From assembly GCA_041741415.1 (NCBI GenBank), contig JBGSKC010000051.1:62001-126000 (forward strand): a stretch of 64,000 nt of DNA, given 5' to 3'. This DNA is from JANQTF01 sp041741415 (GTDB lineage: Bacteria; Bacteroidota; Bacteroidia; J057). Position 1 is the stretch's first letter. Each line of letters begins with the position of its first letter. The notes beneath the pieces were generated by a model that saw nothing but the letters and a program-made list of their open reading frames with translations, ran no database searches and was not told where the DNA came from. The position numbers and the translations under genes are program-made. Positions 1-9,463 of the stretch are shown piece by piece.

Positions 1-398
1 GTGAAAGTGAGCGCTGTGCCAAAATCGACAATGATGCAGGCGGATTTGATGCGGTCAAAAGCGGCAAACGAATTGGCGACCAGGTCGGAGCCGATTTCTT
101 CGGGATTCGTCACTTTCACAGGAAGGCTCCGAAAAAAGGCTGGTCCCAAAATCAGAGGCTGTACCGGTAGCATGCTCGCGAGCAGACGCTCCACGAAGGG
201 CGTAACTCCCGGCACTACGCTGCTGATCACGCAGGAGTCAATTACCTTCCAGTCGATCCTGTGCTCGCCTTCTTCAGCGAGGGTGCTGTTCAAAAGGGAA
301 TAACGGGAAGTGGGGTGCCGAAACTGATGTACCCATTGGCCCTCAGCATAGAGACCAAAAACCAGGTCGGAGTTCCCAATATCAACCGCTAAGAACAT
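1..398 (-). CDS. coaX: Type III pantothenate kinase, 3' part cut by window edge
   Basis: Phosphorylates pantothenate in the first step of coenzyme A synthesis, in the cytoplasm. The reverse strand from the ATG at 398 reads MFLAVDIGNSDLVFGLY, the N-terminal phosphate-binding DxGNS motif of type III (CoaX) kinases. Further on, a VIDSCVISSVVP segment and a DLVANSFAA-like stretch are followed by IIVDFGTALTFT, the second acidic/phosphate motif of the ASKHA fold. About 132 codons are visible and the C-terminal half lies left of the window. ffh lies upstream on the same strand, only 23 bases away, so the two may be co-transcribed. The dephospho-CoA kinase of the same pathway is also in this window (45997-46638). 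The family call is firm; only the missing end is unknown. Confidence 0.9.
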   Translation of the reverse strand, partial: MFLAVDIGNSDLVFGLYAEGQWVHQFRHPTSRYSLLNSTLAEEGEHRIDWKVIDSCVISSVVPGVTPFVERLLASMLPVQPLILGPAFFRSLPVKVTNPEEIGSDLVANSFAAFDRIKSACIIVDFGTALTF

Positions 399-421
399 AC
401 AAAAAGGAGTTATGCACCTGG

Positions 422-1753
422 CTACCGGCGGCCAAATCCTTTGGGAAGCGCCTTGGCAGCACCGCCTTTTGCATTGATCTGCTTCATGGCCTTTTTCATG
501 CCGTCAAACTGCTTGATCAGTTCGTTTACTTCCCGCAAGCTGCGGCCCGAACCGGTGGCAATGCGTTTGCGTCGCGAGCCATCGATCACGTGAGGCTTTT
601 GGCGCTCATGCTTGGTCATGGACCGGATAATGGCCTCAATGTGCTTGAAAGCATCGTTGTCGATGTCGATGTCTTTCACCATTTTCCCCATGCCCGGGAT
701 CATGCCAATGAGGTCTTTGATGTTCCCCATTTTTTTGATGGCCTGGATCTGAGAAAGGAAATCGTCAAAATCCAGCTCATTCTTCCTGATTTTTCGTTGC
801 AGGGCTTCTGCCTCGCGCTGGTCGAATTGCTGCTGGGCGCGCTCCACCAGGGTGAGCACGTCGCCCATGCCCAACACCCGTGAGGCCATCCGTTCCGGGT
901 AAAAAAGCTCCAGATCTGCTGGCTTTTCCCCGGCGGAAATGAACTTGATCGGCTTATCCACCACCGAACGGATGGAAATGGCGGCACCGCCCCGGGTGTC
1001 GCCGTCGAGCTTGGTGAGCACAACGCCGTCGAAGTTAAGGCGATCATTGAAGGCCTTGGCCGTGTTCACTGCGTCCTGGCCAGTCATGGCGTCCACCACA
1101 AACAAGGTCTCAGAAGGGCGCAGCGCCTCTTTGAGGAGGGTGATTTCGTTCATCATCTCCTCATCCACCGCAAGGCGACCGGCGGTATCGACAATGACGA
1201 CGTCCTTCCCGTTGTTTTTGGCGAATCTGATGCCCGCCTCAGCAATCGCCAGCGGGTTCTTGTTCTCGGGCTCTTTGTAAATAGAAACGCCTACCTGCTC
1301 TGCCAGCACTGTGAGCTGGTCCATGGCTGCCGGGCGATAAACGTCGCAGGCAACCAACAAAGGACTTTTTCCTTTGCTTTTAAGCATGTGGGCGAGCTTG
1401 CCCGTAAAGGTCGTTTTACCAGAACCCTGCAAACCGGAGATCAGGATGACCGAGGGCGGATTCTTGGAGAATTGAATCTCGGTATGGGTTCCTCCCATGA
1501 GCTTGGTGAGCTCCTCGTGAACTACCTTCACAAGCAACTGCCCGGGCTCAACCTGGATGAGAATATCGCGCCCGAGAGCTTCCTCCTTAACGCGGTTGGT
1601 AAACTCCTTGGCTACCTTGAAGTTGACGTCGGCATCGATCAAGGCTTTCCGAATTTCCTTGAGGGTTTCGGCAACGTTGATCTCGGTGATTTTTCCCTTT
1701 CCGCGAATGTTGCGGAAAGCTTGTTCTATGCTCTGCGAAATGTTCTCAAACAT
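422..1753 (-). CDS. ffh: Signal recognition particle protein Ffh
   Basis: GTPase subunit of the signal recognition particle, which brings ribosomes making membrane proteins to FtsY. At 443 residues it has the usual length. The N domain occupies roughly residues 1-90. The G domain shows the P-loop GLQGSGKTT (107-115), the DVYRPAA insertion-box segment, DTAGRL (189-194) and TKLDGDTRGG (247-256). The methionine-rich M domain begins near 320, with MGNIKDLIGMIPGMGKM and a basic RRKRIATGSGRS helix for 4.5S RNA binding. The C terminus ends in a Gly-Lys-Arg tail. The ATG at 1753 starts the standard MFENISQSIEQAFRNIRGKG sequence. No SRP RNA gene was recognised nearby. Confidence 0.98.
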   Translation of the reverse strand: MFENISQSIEQAFRNIRGKGKITEINVAETLKEIRKALIDADVNFKVAKEFTNRVKEEALGRDILIQVEPGQLLVKVVHEELTKLMGGTHTEIQFSKNPPSVILISGLQGSGKTTFTGKLAHMLKSKGKSPLLVACDVYRPAAMDQLTVLAEQVGVSIYKEPENKNPLAIAEAGIRFAKNNGKDVVIVDTAGRLAVDEEMMNEITLLKEALRPSETLFVVDAMTGQDAVNTAKAFNDRLNFDGVVLTKLDGDTRGGAAISIRSVVDKPIKFISAGEKPADLELFYPERMASRVLGMGDVLTLVERAQQQFDQREAEALQRKIRKNELDFDDFLSQIQAIKKMGNIKDLIGMIPGMGKMVKDIDIDNDAFKHIEAIIRSMTKHERQKPHVIDGSRRKRIATGSGRSLREVNELIKQFDGMKKAMKQINAKGGAAKALPKGFGRR

Positions 1754-1846
1754 GCGTCGATGGCTTGACAGTACGCTTCCGGCCAGGAAGCATTCAGGTT
1801 GGCGAAATTAGCAAATACCTCCCCCTTTACAAAGAAGGTTTCGCGC

Positions 1847-4800
1847 TTATCGCACCAAAGTAACAGTGCCCGATCGCTGCAGTGCCTGCTCATTTTCGCC
1901 AATGGCATCAATCACAAACACATACACCCCTTCTGGCACATCATTTCCCTGGTAAGTCCCGTCCCAGCGGAAGTCTTTGTCTTCCGACTGAAACAACAAC
2001 AAGCCCCAGCGGGAGTAAATGCGCACCCGAAGGCTTCGGATGCCAAAATATCCTACCTCGAAGTTGTCGTTCGGGCCATCGCCGTTGGGTGTGAAGCCGC
2101 TGGGAACATGCAGGGCGATATTATCCAGCAACACAGTAGCGAAAGCCGTGTCAGGACAGCCCTGTGGCGAGAAGGCAATGAGCCGAACGAGGTATTCGCC
2201 ACGGGCAGGATATACAAAGCTGGGCGACTCATCATCCGATCCGGTATTTCCGAAGCCAAAGTCCCAGGTATAGGTGAGAGCTCCGGTAGAAGTGTTGGTA
2301 AACTGCACTTCCTGGGGTGCCCAGCCCAGTTCGGGATCCAGAGTAAATGCCGCCTCGGGGTAGTCGAAGAACTGGTCAACAGTGATGGTGTCGGGAAAAC
2401 CAGCGCATTCTCCTACATAAGCCGTTGCAATGTAGGTGGTGGTTTGGGTTGGAGAAACAAACAGGATGTCGGTGGTGTCGCCAGTGTTCCAAACATGGTA
2501 CTCCCCGCCAGAGGCAGTCAACTCAATTTCACCTCCCAAACACAAGCGATTGATGCCATCCAGCTCAGTCTGTGGCCGCGTAATAACCTCAAGCACCACG
2601 CTGTCCTGGTTTTCGCAGCCGAAAATATCTCTGCCCACCACGATGTATTCCGTCAGGCTGGTTGGAAACGCAACCGGATCCGGGATCGTGGGATCGGAGA
2701 GGCTGGCAGCCGGCGACCAAAGGTAGCTAAGGGCACCAGTTGCCGATAGTTGGAAGGGTTCGCCCTCGCAAATGATGGCATCAGCACCTGCAAGCACCGT
2801 GGGCAGCGGCAATACTATGATGATGACACTGTCCTGGTCCTGGCATCCATTTGCGTCGGTAACTGTCAGGAAGAAAGTGGTGGAACTATCCGGGAAGGCC
2901 ACAGGATCGGCAATCGTTGGATCGGTGAGGAAAGCAGCAGGCGACCAGCCGAACTGAATTGAGCCTGAGCCAAAGAGCTGGATACTGTCGCCGAAACAGA
3001 TGGCTTCTCCCGGACCTGCCTCCGCCACGGGATTGTCCAGCACTTCCACCAGCACATCCTTAGAGCTGATACATCCCTGGGCACTGGTGGCAGTCACTGT
3101 GTAAATAGTGGAAACCAACGGAAAAACCAGCGGACTGGCTATGCTGGTATCGCTCAGGCTGCCGTCATTTGGCGTCCACACAAAGGCAACCCCGTTGTTG
3201 GTGTTCATCACAATGGTGTCGCCAAAACACAACGAAGTATCCTCCAGGGTAAATACCTCAAACACTTCGATTTCCACGGTATCTGTTTGCGGACAACCCA
3301 AAGCATTTTCCGAATACACAACAAAAAGGGTCGTTGTATCCAGGTTTGTGACCAAAGGATTGGTGATGCCAGGGTTGGAAATATTCGCCCCCGGCAGGGA
3401 AGACCAGTTATACAATACCCCATTGGTGGAAGTTACTCCCAAACGGGCAGAACCGCCCCGGCAAACCAGCGTGTCTGTTCTGGCAAACACTTTTAAACTG
3501 GTATCTACATTCACCACCACGGTATCCTGAGCAGTACAGCCCTGGACATCTGTGAGGGTAAGAATGTAGGCCCCGGTTGCATTGGCAATGCCGCTGGGGT
3601 TGGGAATGGTGTCAGTGGTAATGAAGGATCCTGACGGCGTCCACTGATAGGACTCACCCGGGGTGAGCGTTGTCAGGGCGAAGGTATCTCCTTCACACGC
3701 TGTGATGTCGGGGCCTACATCCACTACCGGAGGAGGAAACACCGTGATGGTTTGGTAGGCAGTATCCGCAATGTTGCAACTGCTGGAGTCGGTGATGATG
3801 AGCATGACCTCATACACCCCGGCATTTTTGAATTGGTGAACCGGTTCAAACTGTGTAGAAGTGGCACCGCCGTCCGCAAAATCCCAGAACCACTGTGTTT
3901 GACCGGGCGTGCCGCCAACATAGCTCTGGTTATCGAACCGAACGAGCAGGGGCGCGCATCCTTCTGTGTTGACGATGATTTGATTAGCCTGGTCGCGGGC
4001 AATAAAATCGGCCTCTACCCCGCTCAGGTCGAAGGCCAGCTTGAACACTGCCAGGTTACAGTTGCTGGAGTTGTTGGTCGTGGAATATACGTTGGCTGGC
4101 TGGGCGGGGAAGGCATTGGTTCCACCGCAGCTGGCACACACTGCATGATACACCACCCCATTTTTATCAAACCGGCTGGTGCCACCGTCCACGTGGTCGC
4201 CATTGCTGGCATTGTTTCCGCCAAAATAGCTGCCATACAAAAGGGTTTGAGCATCCCGGTCGAGCACAATCAGGTAAAAGTCAGAACCATCTGTTGTGCC
4301 TTTCACAGCCCCGGCAGTAGTTGGCATTCCGTTGGTGTTGCCCTGGTTGGGCGCCCCGGTATTGGAGTTGGTGCTTCCACCCCAACCGGTGAGATAGACG
4401 TTTTCGCACTGGTCTACGAGGAAAGCGGTGGGAGAAATATTGGGAAACTGTGCATTCACAGACCCTACCGTGGTGGAGTAATCGATGTTGGAGAGGTCGC
4501 CTTCGAGCTTGGTAATGAACTGCTTGGCACCAACATTTCGGTAAACAGGGCCAGAGGTTGGGTTCACAATCTGCCAGGAGCCGGTGGTTTGCCCGGCCAC
4601 ATAGATGAAGCCATCGTCGTCAGTATCAACCAGGTAAATCTGATCATAGTTTGAGGTTCCCAGATAGGTACACGCCTCGACTATGCCAGTGCCGGGCACC
4701 AGTTTTGCCACAAACCCATCGGTGGTACCGCCAGCGTTTGTTGGCTGAATCACGCCCGGCGTAGCCGGGAGGTTAGCACTGGTGCTGCCACCGGCAACCA

Positions 4801-6301
4801 GGATCCGGCCTCCGGCTCCCACTTTCACCGTATGAACGGCATCTATCCCCGAGCCTCCGAAAAGCCTGGACCAGGTCAGGGCGTTCAGGTTGGGCGTGAG
4901 CCGCACCACAGCACCGTCCTGCTGGCCATTGGTGGCACCGCTGCCATGGGTAACCGGAAAATTCGCCGACCTCGTGGGCCCGGCAAAAATGATGTTGTTT
5001 GCCCCATCCACGATCACTTCGCCACGGGAGTCATCGCCATAATTGTACTTAGTGGCATTGTAAGTAGAAAAATCATCCGACCAGTTCACGCCATCGTCGC
5101 CGGAGCCACCCACATACGTGGAGCCAATCAGGTTTTGGCCAGTGGCTGAAAATTTCGCGACGAAAAAGTCCCAGCCGCCATTAATCGTACCGTCATACGC
5201 GTTGAAAGTGGGGAAATTACCGGAATTCGTTCGGCCAAACACCACCAACTGGTCGTTATTGTCCACGATCAGGGAGTGAGGCTGGTCGGAGTTGTTGCCG
5301 CCCAGATAAGTGGAGAAAATCAACTGGCTGCCATCAGAGCTAAACTTGGAAATGGTGGCATCCGACTGCCCTCCCTGAAACACTGTCTGAATGGCCCCCA
5401 CCGTAGGATAACCGCCAAAAACAGAGGTCGCCCCAAACTGAATGCCGCCAGCGTAGGCATTGCCTGCTGTGTCGTAGGTGGCAGTAAAGCCCCAGTTATC
5501 GGCAAATGAACCAGTGTAGGTGGAAAAAACAAGGCTCGGGTCGATCACGAGTGGATATTGGTCATCCACACCTTCCGGGAAAACATATTTGACCACGCCA
5601 TTTTCCAGGGCATAGTGACAAGGAATGACGACCTTTTCCCCGCGAATAATCTGATAGGCTACAGGCGGATATTCGGTGAGCTGCCGCACCGAGGTGTTCA
5701 GATACAGCGTGTCATTGCTCAGCGAAATTCCATCAAGGCCTTCGTAGGAGATGGAAACAACCGAGGGGTCCACCCCGGCGTCAAGCATGAAGTCATATTT
5801 GAGGGCATCGCCGAAGCCATAAACGCGAAAATCGACCCCTGGCCAGAGGTCGCGGTAGGCAACTGTGCCGTAGAGAGGAACACCTGAAGCCCATTTCGCA
5901 GGGTCGTTGCCCATGAAATAGTTGTGGTATTCAGGAAACAAAAGGGAAGGCTCTGCAGTGGGGCTGATATCCGCTCCAGGAAAATTCATGTGAAAAGCAT
6001 GCCCTTTGAGCAGAGAATCCTCTTCATGAGCCTCTTCGTGGCCATGCCCGTGGGCCGGTATGTGAAACAGCGCGTAAGTCAGGCGGTTGTCTTCAAGGTA
6101 GATCTCCCCACCATTAAGCGGAATGGAATATTGAATTCGTTCATCCCATTGCCCCCGGTTCTCAATGATCCTGAGATTGCTGTGGCGCTGGTCAGGCTCC
6201 GGAATAAAGATAGGTAACGACCCCTTATTTGCTGGCAGGATGAACCAAACCAAAGCACCCAGGAGGGCCACGAGACTGGCATAACGTACATTAGCATTCA
6301 T
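1847..6301 (-). CDS. Giant T9SS type B surface protein with propeller, PKD and tandem Ig-like modules
   Basis: Predicted secreted or cell-surface protein of 1484 residues; its substrate is unknown. It has an N-terminal hydrophobic signal segment (about 8-25). A DUF7948-type domain follows (about 45-260, with IENRGQWDERIQYSIPLNGG). Next come SBBP-like beta-propeller repeats with many STYLGG/STYVGG-type blades (about 265-740). A PKD domain lies near 780-855 (WFWDFADGG). Six Cys-containing Ig-like modules follow with a period near 78 residues, starting near 860, 937, 1015, 1093, 1170 and 1250. A second PKD domain lies near 1317-1395. The last 90 residues carry the gliding-motility C-terminal domain (VPSGFTPNGDGPNDNFEVG ... 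SGTVTLVR) that marks T9SS type B cargo. Neighbouring modules 4 and 5 share WSPAA-L-DPTI-DPVAFP, which points to internal duplication. A role in adhesion or gliding is inference. Confidence 0.9.
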   Translation of the reverse strand: MNANVRYASLVALLGALVWFILPANKGSLPIFIPEPDQRHSNLRIIENRGQWDERIQYSIPLNGGEIYLEDNRLTYALFHIPAHGHGHEEAHEEDSLLKGHAFHMNFPGADISPTAEPSLLFPEYHNYFMGNDPAKWASGVPLYGTVAYRDLWPGVDFRVYGFGDALKYDFMLDAGVDPSVVSISYEGLDGISLSNDTLYLNTSVRQLTEYPPVAYQIIRGEKVVIPCHYALENGVVKYVFPEGVDDQYPLVIDPSLVFSTYTGSFADNWGFTATYDTAGNAYAGGIQFGATSVFGGYPTVGAIQTVFQGGQSDATISKFSSDGSQLIFSTYLGGNNSDQPHSLIVDNNDQLVVFGRTNSGNFPTFNAYDGTINGGWDFFVAKFSATGQNLIGSTYVGGSGDDGVNWSDDFSTYNATKYNYGDDSRGEVIVDGANNIIFAGPTRSANFPVTHGSGATNGQQDGAVVRLTPNLNALTWSRLFGGSGIDAVHTVKVGAGGRILVAGGSTSANLPATPGVIQPTNAGGTTDGFVAKLVPGTGIVEACTYLGTSNYDQIYLVDTDDDGFIYVAGQTTGSWQIVNPTSGPVYRNVGAKQFITKLEGDLSNIDYSTTVGSVNAQFPNISPTAFLVDQCENVYLTGWGGSTNSNTGAPNQGNTNGMPTTAGAVKGTTDGSDFYLIVLDRDAQTLLYGSYFGGNNASNGDHVDGGTSRFDKNGVVYHAVCASCGGTNAFPAQPANVYSTTNNSSNCNLAVFKLAFDLSGVEADFIARDQANQIIVNTEGCAPLLVRFDNQSYVGGTPGQTQWFWDFADGGATSTQFEPVHQFKNAGVYEVMLIITDSSSCNIADTAYQTITVFPPPVVDVGPDITACEGDTFALTTLTPGESYQWTPSGSFITTDTIPNPSGIANATGAYILTLTDVQGCTAQDTVVVNVDTSLKVFARTDTLVCRGGSARLGVTSTNGVLYNWSSLPGANISNPGITNPLVTNLDTTTLFVVYSENALGCPQTDTVEIEVFEVFTLEDTSLCFGDTIVMNTNNGVAFVWTPNDGSLSDTSIASPLVFPLVSTIYTVTATSAQGCISSKDVLVEVLDNPVAEAGPGEAICFGDSIQLFGSGSIQFGWSPAAFLTDPTIADPVAFPDSSTTFFLTVTDANGCQDQDSVIIIVLPLPTVLAGADAIICEGEPFQLSATGALSYLWSPAASLSDPTIPDPVAFPTSLTEYIVVGRDIFGCENQDSVVLEVITRPQTELDGINRLCLGGEIELTASGGEYHVWNTGDTTDILFVSPTQTTTYIATAYVGECAGFPDTITVDQFFDYPEAAFTLDPELGWAPQEVQFTNTSTGALTYTWDFGFGNTGSDDESPSFVYPARGEYLVRLIAFSPQGCPDTAFATVLLDNIALHVPSGFTPNGDGPNDNFEVGYFGIRSLRVRIYSRWGLLLFQSEDKDFRWDGTYQGNDVPEGVYVFVIDAIGENEQALQRSGTVTLVR

Positions 6302-6422
6302 AACAACGGCGATGGGTCACGATGAGAAGACGTAGCAGGGAATGAACTGCTGCATGAGCAAGGTAATTCCTAAGGAAAGATGTACAAAAAACCCCAAAGC
6401 CCGAACACTTCGAAGCACTTGA

Positions 6423-6902
6423 ATGAACTACTGTGTCCATTGGCTTGTTTTTCGGGATAATTTGAACAATTTCGGGAACTCCCCATATCGAAACGAAGTG
6501 AAACAGATTTTTCGTCCAGGCGACCAAAAAATCTACGACCTGGAAGTAGAACCCCACCAATCTGCCCGTTTCCCAAACGGGGAAGTCCATCCTGTATACA
6601 GCACGTTTGCCCTGGCGCAAGATGTCGAATGGGCCTGCAGGCTCTTTGTGCTGGAAATGCTGGAGGAGGGAGAAGAAGGCATTGGCATCTCCCTTCAAAT
6701 CGACCACCTCTCCCCTGCCCTTATAGGTTCAAGGGTGCGAATTGTGGCTACCTTCGAACGTATCGCTGGCAGCAAAGTCTACTGCCGCTTTGAAGCCTTT
6801 CATGGAGAGCGCCTGCTGGCAAGAGGGGCACAAGGGCAGCAAATATTAAGTAAAACCAGACTTTTTGACCTCTTCTCAACCTTGCAAAAGGATCTTTCGT
6901 AG
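6423..6902 (+). CDS. Hotdog-fold thioesterase, FlK-like
   Basis: Predicted cytoplasmic acyl-CoA thioesterase of the fluoroacetyl-CoA thioesterase-like group. The FlK catalytic residues Thr42, Glu50 and His76 have spacings of 8 and 26 residues. Here T61 (VYSTFALA), E69 (DVEWA) and H95 (IDHLSPA) reproduce both spacings exactly. The helix between T and E and the ARGAQGQQILSK final strand also fit the fold. The ATG at 6423 adds about 25 residues unlike the family. A GTG at 6498 (VKQIFRPGD) gives the usual N terminus and lies after a TAATTTG-like element at 6458-6464, so translation may start there. The substrate cannot be told from sequence. It is followed by smpB on the same strand. Confidence 0.72.
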   Translation: MNYCVHWLVFRDNLNNFGNSPYRNEVKQIFRPGDQKIYDLEVEPHQSARFPNGEVHPVYSTFALAQDVEWACRLFVLEMLEEGEEGIGISLQIDHLSPALIGSRVRIVATFERIAGSKVYCRFEAFHGERLLARGAQGQQILSKTRLFDLFSTLQKDLS

Positions 6903-6971
6903 ATTCCCCCTCTTTTTACAGATCCGCGACCTGCCAGGCATTCGCCCGGAAGCAAGGATCGATTGCTAGAT

Positions 6972-7430
6972 ATGAAAACCAAAGGAAGAAACGATACGGT
7001 TATTTCCAACCGGAAAGCAAGATTTGAATTCGAGATTCTCGAAACCTACGAGGCTGGCATTATTCTGACCGGCACCGAGGTGAAATCGCTGCGGGCCGGA
7101 AAGGCCAACCTGCAGGAAGCCTACTGTTATGTGCAAGACGATGAGGTATTTATCAAAGGAATGACCATCGCTGAATACGACAAAGGCGGCTACAGCAACC
7201 ATGATCCGCAACGGGTGCGAAAGCTCCTTCTTCGCAAAAAAGAAATAGCCAAACTCCGCAAGGGCCTCGAACAGCAAGGGTACACCATTTCTCCCCTGAA
7301 GCTATATTTCAGCGACCGTAACTTCGTCAAAATTGACGTGGGTCTGGCGCGAGGAAAAAAAACCTACGACAAGCGAGAGTCCATCAAAGACCGGGACATG
7401 CAGCGCGACCTCGACCGCCATTCGGATTGA
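6972..7430 (+). CDS. smpB: SsrA-binding protein SmpB
   Basis: Binds tmRNA (SsrA) and brings it to stalled ribosomes for trans-translation. The 152 residues match the family length. Visible hallmarks are VISNRKARFEFEILETYEAG at the N terminus, TGTEVKSLRAGKANL, the EVFIKGMTIAEY beta-barrel strand, KLLLRKKEIAKL, PLKLYFSDRNFVKIDVGLAR, and the basic tail GKKTYDKRESIKDRD that enters the decoding site. The ATG at 6972 is preferred. A TTG at 6963 in the same frame would add only three residues. No ssrA gene is seen nearby. Confidence 0.98.
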   Translation: MKTKGRNDTVISNRKARFEFEILETYEAGIILTGTEVKSLRAGKANLQEAYCYVQDDEVFIKGMTIAEYDKGGYSNHDPQRVRKLLLRKKEIAKLRKGLEQQGYTISPLKLYFSDRNFVKIDVGLARGKKTYDKRESIKDRDMQRDLDRHSD

Positions 7431-7505
7431 TCAACCTCTCTTTTTCAGGCTTGCAACCCGATGCCGGGCAATGTAGTTTTAGGCCCCAATTCCTCCTCTC
7501 TTTTC

Positions 7506-8126
7506 ATGGAAACCTACTGGTTTATCATTGTAGCAGTATTCATTGCAGCTGGCAGCATAGCTATCGGGGTCACCCGAAACAGGCGCTTTCGGGCCATTGA
7601 ACTGCGCCATAGCAAACTGGCCGGCTCACTCGGTCTGGAAGTAGCCTTCGCCGATCCCAGGCAATATGCCATTTTCGGTAGCCTGCGTGGTTATCCCATT
7701 CGCATTGAACCCGTTAACCTCGCAGAACCCGGCAGCAAACAGCCCGCCTGGCACACCAAAATTCACCTCCAGGTTCAGAACCCGCTTCGGAAAATGATCC
7801 GGATCGCGCGCCGCTCTCCACATGCCCACCTCCTCGATCGCATCGTTCCCCTCAACCGCCTCGACTCCCTTGCCCACGACCTCGACCCCTGGATGAACCT
7901 CCAGACAAACGACATGATGTTTGCCAGCATCCTCCTCTCCGACGAGGTCAAAATCAGCATTCACCTTGCCTTCCGAAACACTGACGCCGCCATTCTCTAC
8001 ATCGAAGACGATGAGCTCGCATGGGTCATGCCAGGCCTTCTGCTCGATGACACCGCCAGCCAGCTGCTTGCCCTCGCCGCCGACCTGCTCTGCGACATGA
8101 AAGACGAGCTGAAGCAGCCTTCCTGA
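7506..8126 (+). CDS. Membrane-anchored protein of unknown function
   Basis: No family recognised. From the ATG at 7506 the protein is 206 residues, with one N-terminal transmembrane segment (METYWFIIVAVFIAAGSIAIG) followed by a basic stop (TRNRRFR). A soluble domain of mixed alpha/beta character carries hydrophobic strands alternating with charged turns. An alternative ATG at 7461 adds 15 polar residues before the membrane segment and cannot be excluded. It lies downstream of smpB on the same strand and converges with the UbiA-like gene, with only 6 bases between the stops. The C-terminal part (LLALAADLLCDMKDE) looks helical. The most that can be said is a single-pass inner-membrane protein facing the cytoplasm or periplasm. 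Confidence 0.6.
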   Translation: METYWFIIVAVFIAAGSIAIGVTRNRRFRAIELRHSKLAGSLGLEVAFADPRQYAIFGSLRGYPIRIEPVNLAEPGSKQPAWHTKIHLQVQNPLRKMIRIARRSPHAHLLDRIVPLNRLDSLAHDLDPWMNLQTNDMMFASILLSDEVKISIHLAFRNTDAAILYIEDDELAWVMPGLLLDDTASQLLALAADLLCDMKDELKQPS

Positions 8127-8132
8127 CCAGCC

Positions 8133-8978
8133 TTACCACAGCAGAAGCAACGGAAAAAGAAAAACACCATCCGCCACCCAGCGATATCGCTCATTTTCCC
8201 GGAAGTGACCTTCCTCCACCGACACCCAGCACAGCACCACCAGCATGGCAAGAAAAACAGCCTGCGTTTGCAGCTGAATATGCGATTCTGCCTGCACCAA
8301 AAAGAAAATGGCCAGGCCAGTCACAATTAACGCCAGGCTCAAAATTGCCCACTTGCTAGCGGCCCTGCCTAGTCCTCTCGCCCAGGAACTGCTATTGGTG
8401 GCAGCATCTTCGGGGATTTCGTAGCGGGCCAACAACAACAGATTGAAGAGGGCAAGACAGAAAAACTGGCAGATAACGAGCCAAGTTTCCAGGTAAAAAC
8501 GCTCCGGTGAAAGCGCCCAGGGTCCTCCCCACACCCCGGAAGTGTAAACCATTGCCACGCCAGCTTCCTTGGCCAGCCAGGGCTTCACCCTGCCTTGCAC
8601 CCGGCGAATGAGCCAAAAGTGCCCCGCCGCAAGCACCCCTACGGACAGAGCCACAACCAGCATTCCAAGGGGCAAAAACCAGGGAAGCACCAGGGTTCCC
8701 AGCACCATCCCTACAGCCCATGCGCGGGAAATCTGGGTAAAATACTGCACATGAAAACGGTGCCGGCCGCTTTGAGCCTGATTGCCGAGGCGCCTGGCAT
8801 CCAGCAGATGGTCTGTTGTATACATCACCCACACGGCAAGGGGAAGGGCCAGCCACCAGGCGGGCGGCATTTGCACCTGCAGCCACAAGCTCGCCATCCA
8901 GCCACAGGCAACTGCGCCAAGCACCACGTCGAGGCTGAGGTATTGAAGCAGCCGCAGGCTGTTGCGAAGGCGGTTCAT
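8133..8978 (-). CDS. UbiA-like polytopic membrane protein
   Basis: A 281-residue protein with about seven to eight hydrophobic segments. The sequence YTTDHLLDAR (residues 53-62) resembles the first Asp-rich motif (DxxxD) of UbiA-type prenyltransferases, and a weaker polar segment (ARYEIPEDAATNSSSWARG) lies in the second half where UbiA enzymes have their second motif. The family call is therefore tentative, and the substrate is unknown. The start was chosen at 8978 because its ATG overlaps the TGA of folK (ATGA, 8975-8978), a translational coupling that also links the two genes in one operon. A longer reading from 9005 would bury the folK stop. Confidence 0.62.
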   Translation of the reverse strand: MNRLRNSLRLLQYLSLDVVLGAVACGWMASLWLQVQMPPAWWLALPLAVWVMYTTDHLLDARRLGNQAQSGRHRFHVQYFTQISRAWAVGMVLGTLVLPWFLPLGMLVVALSVGVLAAGHFWLIRRVQGRVKPWLAKEAGVAMVYTSGVWGGPWALSPERFYLETWLVICQFFCLALFNLLLLARYEIPEDAATNSSSWARGLGRAASKWAILSLALIVTGLAIFFLVQAESHIQLQTQAVFLAMLVVLCWVSVEEGHFRENERYRWVADGVFLFPLLLLW

Positions 8979-9463
8979 GGGCAGAGACCAGTGGCCACCT
9001 GGCAAATATCGCGGGTTTCGAGGCGGGAAGCGAGTTCTCCCAAAGAATCATGGCTGCCTGTAGGGCGAAAGCCAGGGCGAAAAGCTGCAAAAGGCACCAC
9101 GACAAAAGCACGCGAAGGATAAGCCGGATGCGGCAATTGCAGGCAGGGATGATCCCAGGTTTGGCGGTGAAACTCGAGCAGGTCCAGGTCTATGAGGCGG
9201 TCGCCCCATTTTCGCTCTCTCACCCGGCCCAGATCTGATTCAACAGAAAGAAGAATGTCCAGCAATTCGGGTGCAGAGGTGTGAAAACTGACTTCCGCAA
9301 CAGCGTTGTAAAACGGAAATCCTGCCACGCCACCCCAGGCAGGTGTTTCAAACACAGGAGAGCAGGCAAGCACCCCAACACCTCTTTCTTCAAGCACAGT
9401 AAGTGCTTCCCGGAGGTTGGCCATGCGGTCGCCGAGATTGGTACCCAAGCCGAGGTAGATCAT
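8975..9463 (-). CDS. folK: 2-amino-4-hydroxy-6-hydroxymethyldihydropteridine diphosphokinase
   Basis: Transfers pyrophosphate from ATP to 6-hydroxymethyl-dihydropterin in folate synthesis. The 162-residue product starts with IYLGLGTNLGDRMANL, the family N terminus. It then has SPVFETPAWG (pterin-binding loop), FYNAVAEV, the ESDLGRVRERKWGDRLIDLDLL block with the R-x-x-D-x-D metal ligands, and PHPAYPSRAFVVVPFAAF. All key residues are present. The ATG at 9463 was chosen because upstream codons run into the tRNA-Gly gene and its terminator. The 3' end overlaps the UbiA-like gene by four bases. Confidence 0.96.
   Translation of the reverse strand: MIYLGLGTNLGDRMANLREALTVLEERGVGVLACSPVFETPAWGGVAGFPFYNAVAEVSFHTSAPELLDILLSVESDLGRVRERKWGDRLIDLDLLEFHRQTWDHPCLQLPHPAYPSRAFVVVPFAAFRPGFRPTGSHDSLGELASRLETRDICQVATGLCP

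Noticed and set aside
1799..4654. Long open frames on the plus strand opposite the giant T9SS gene
   Set aside because: They are antisense shadows: no signal peptides, no families, and biased composition following the true gene on the other strand.
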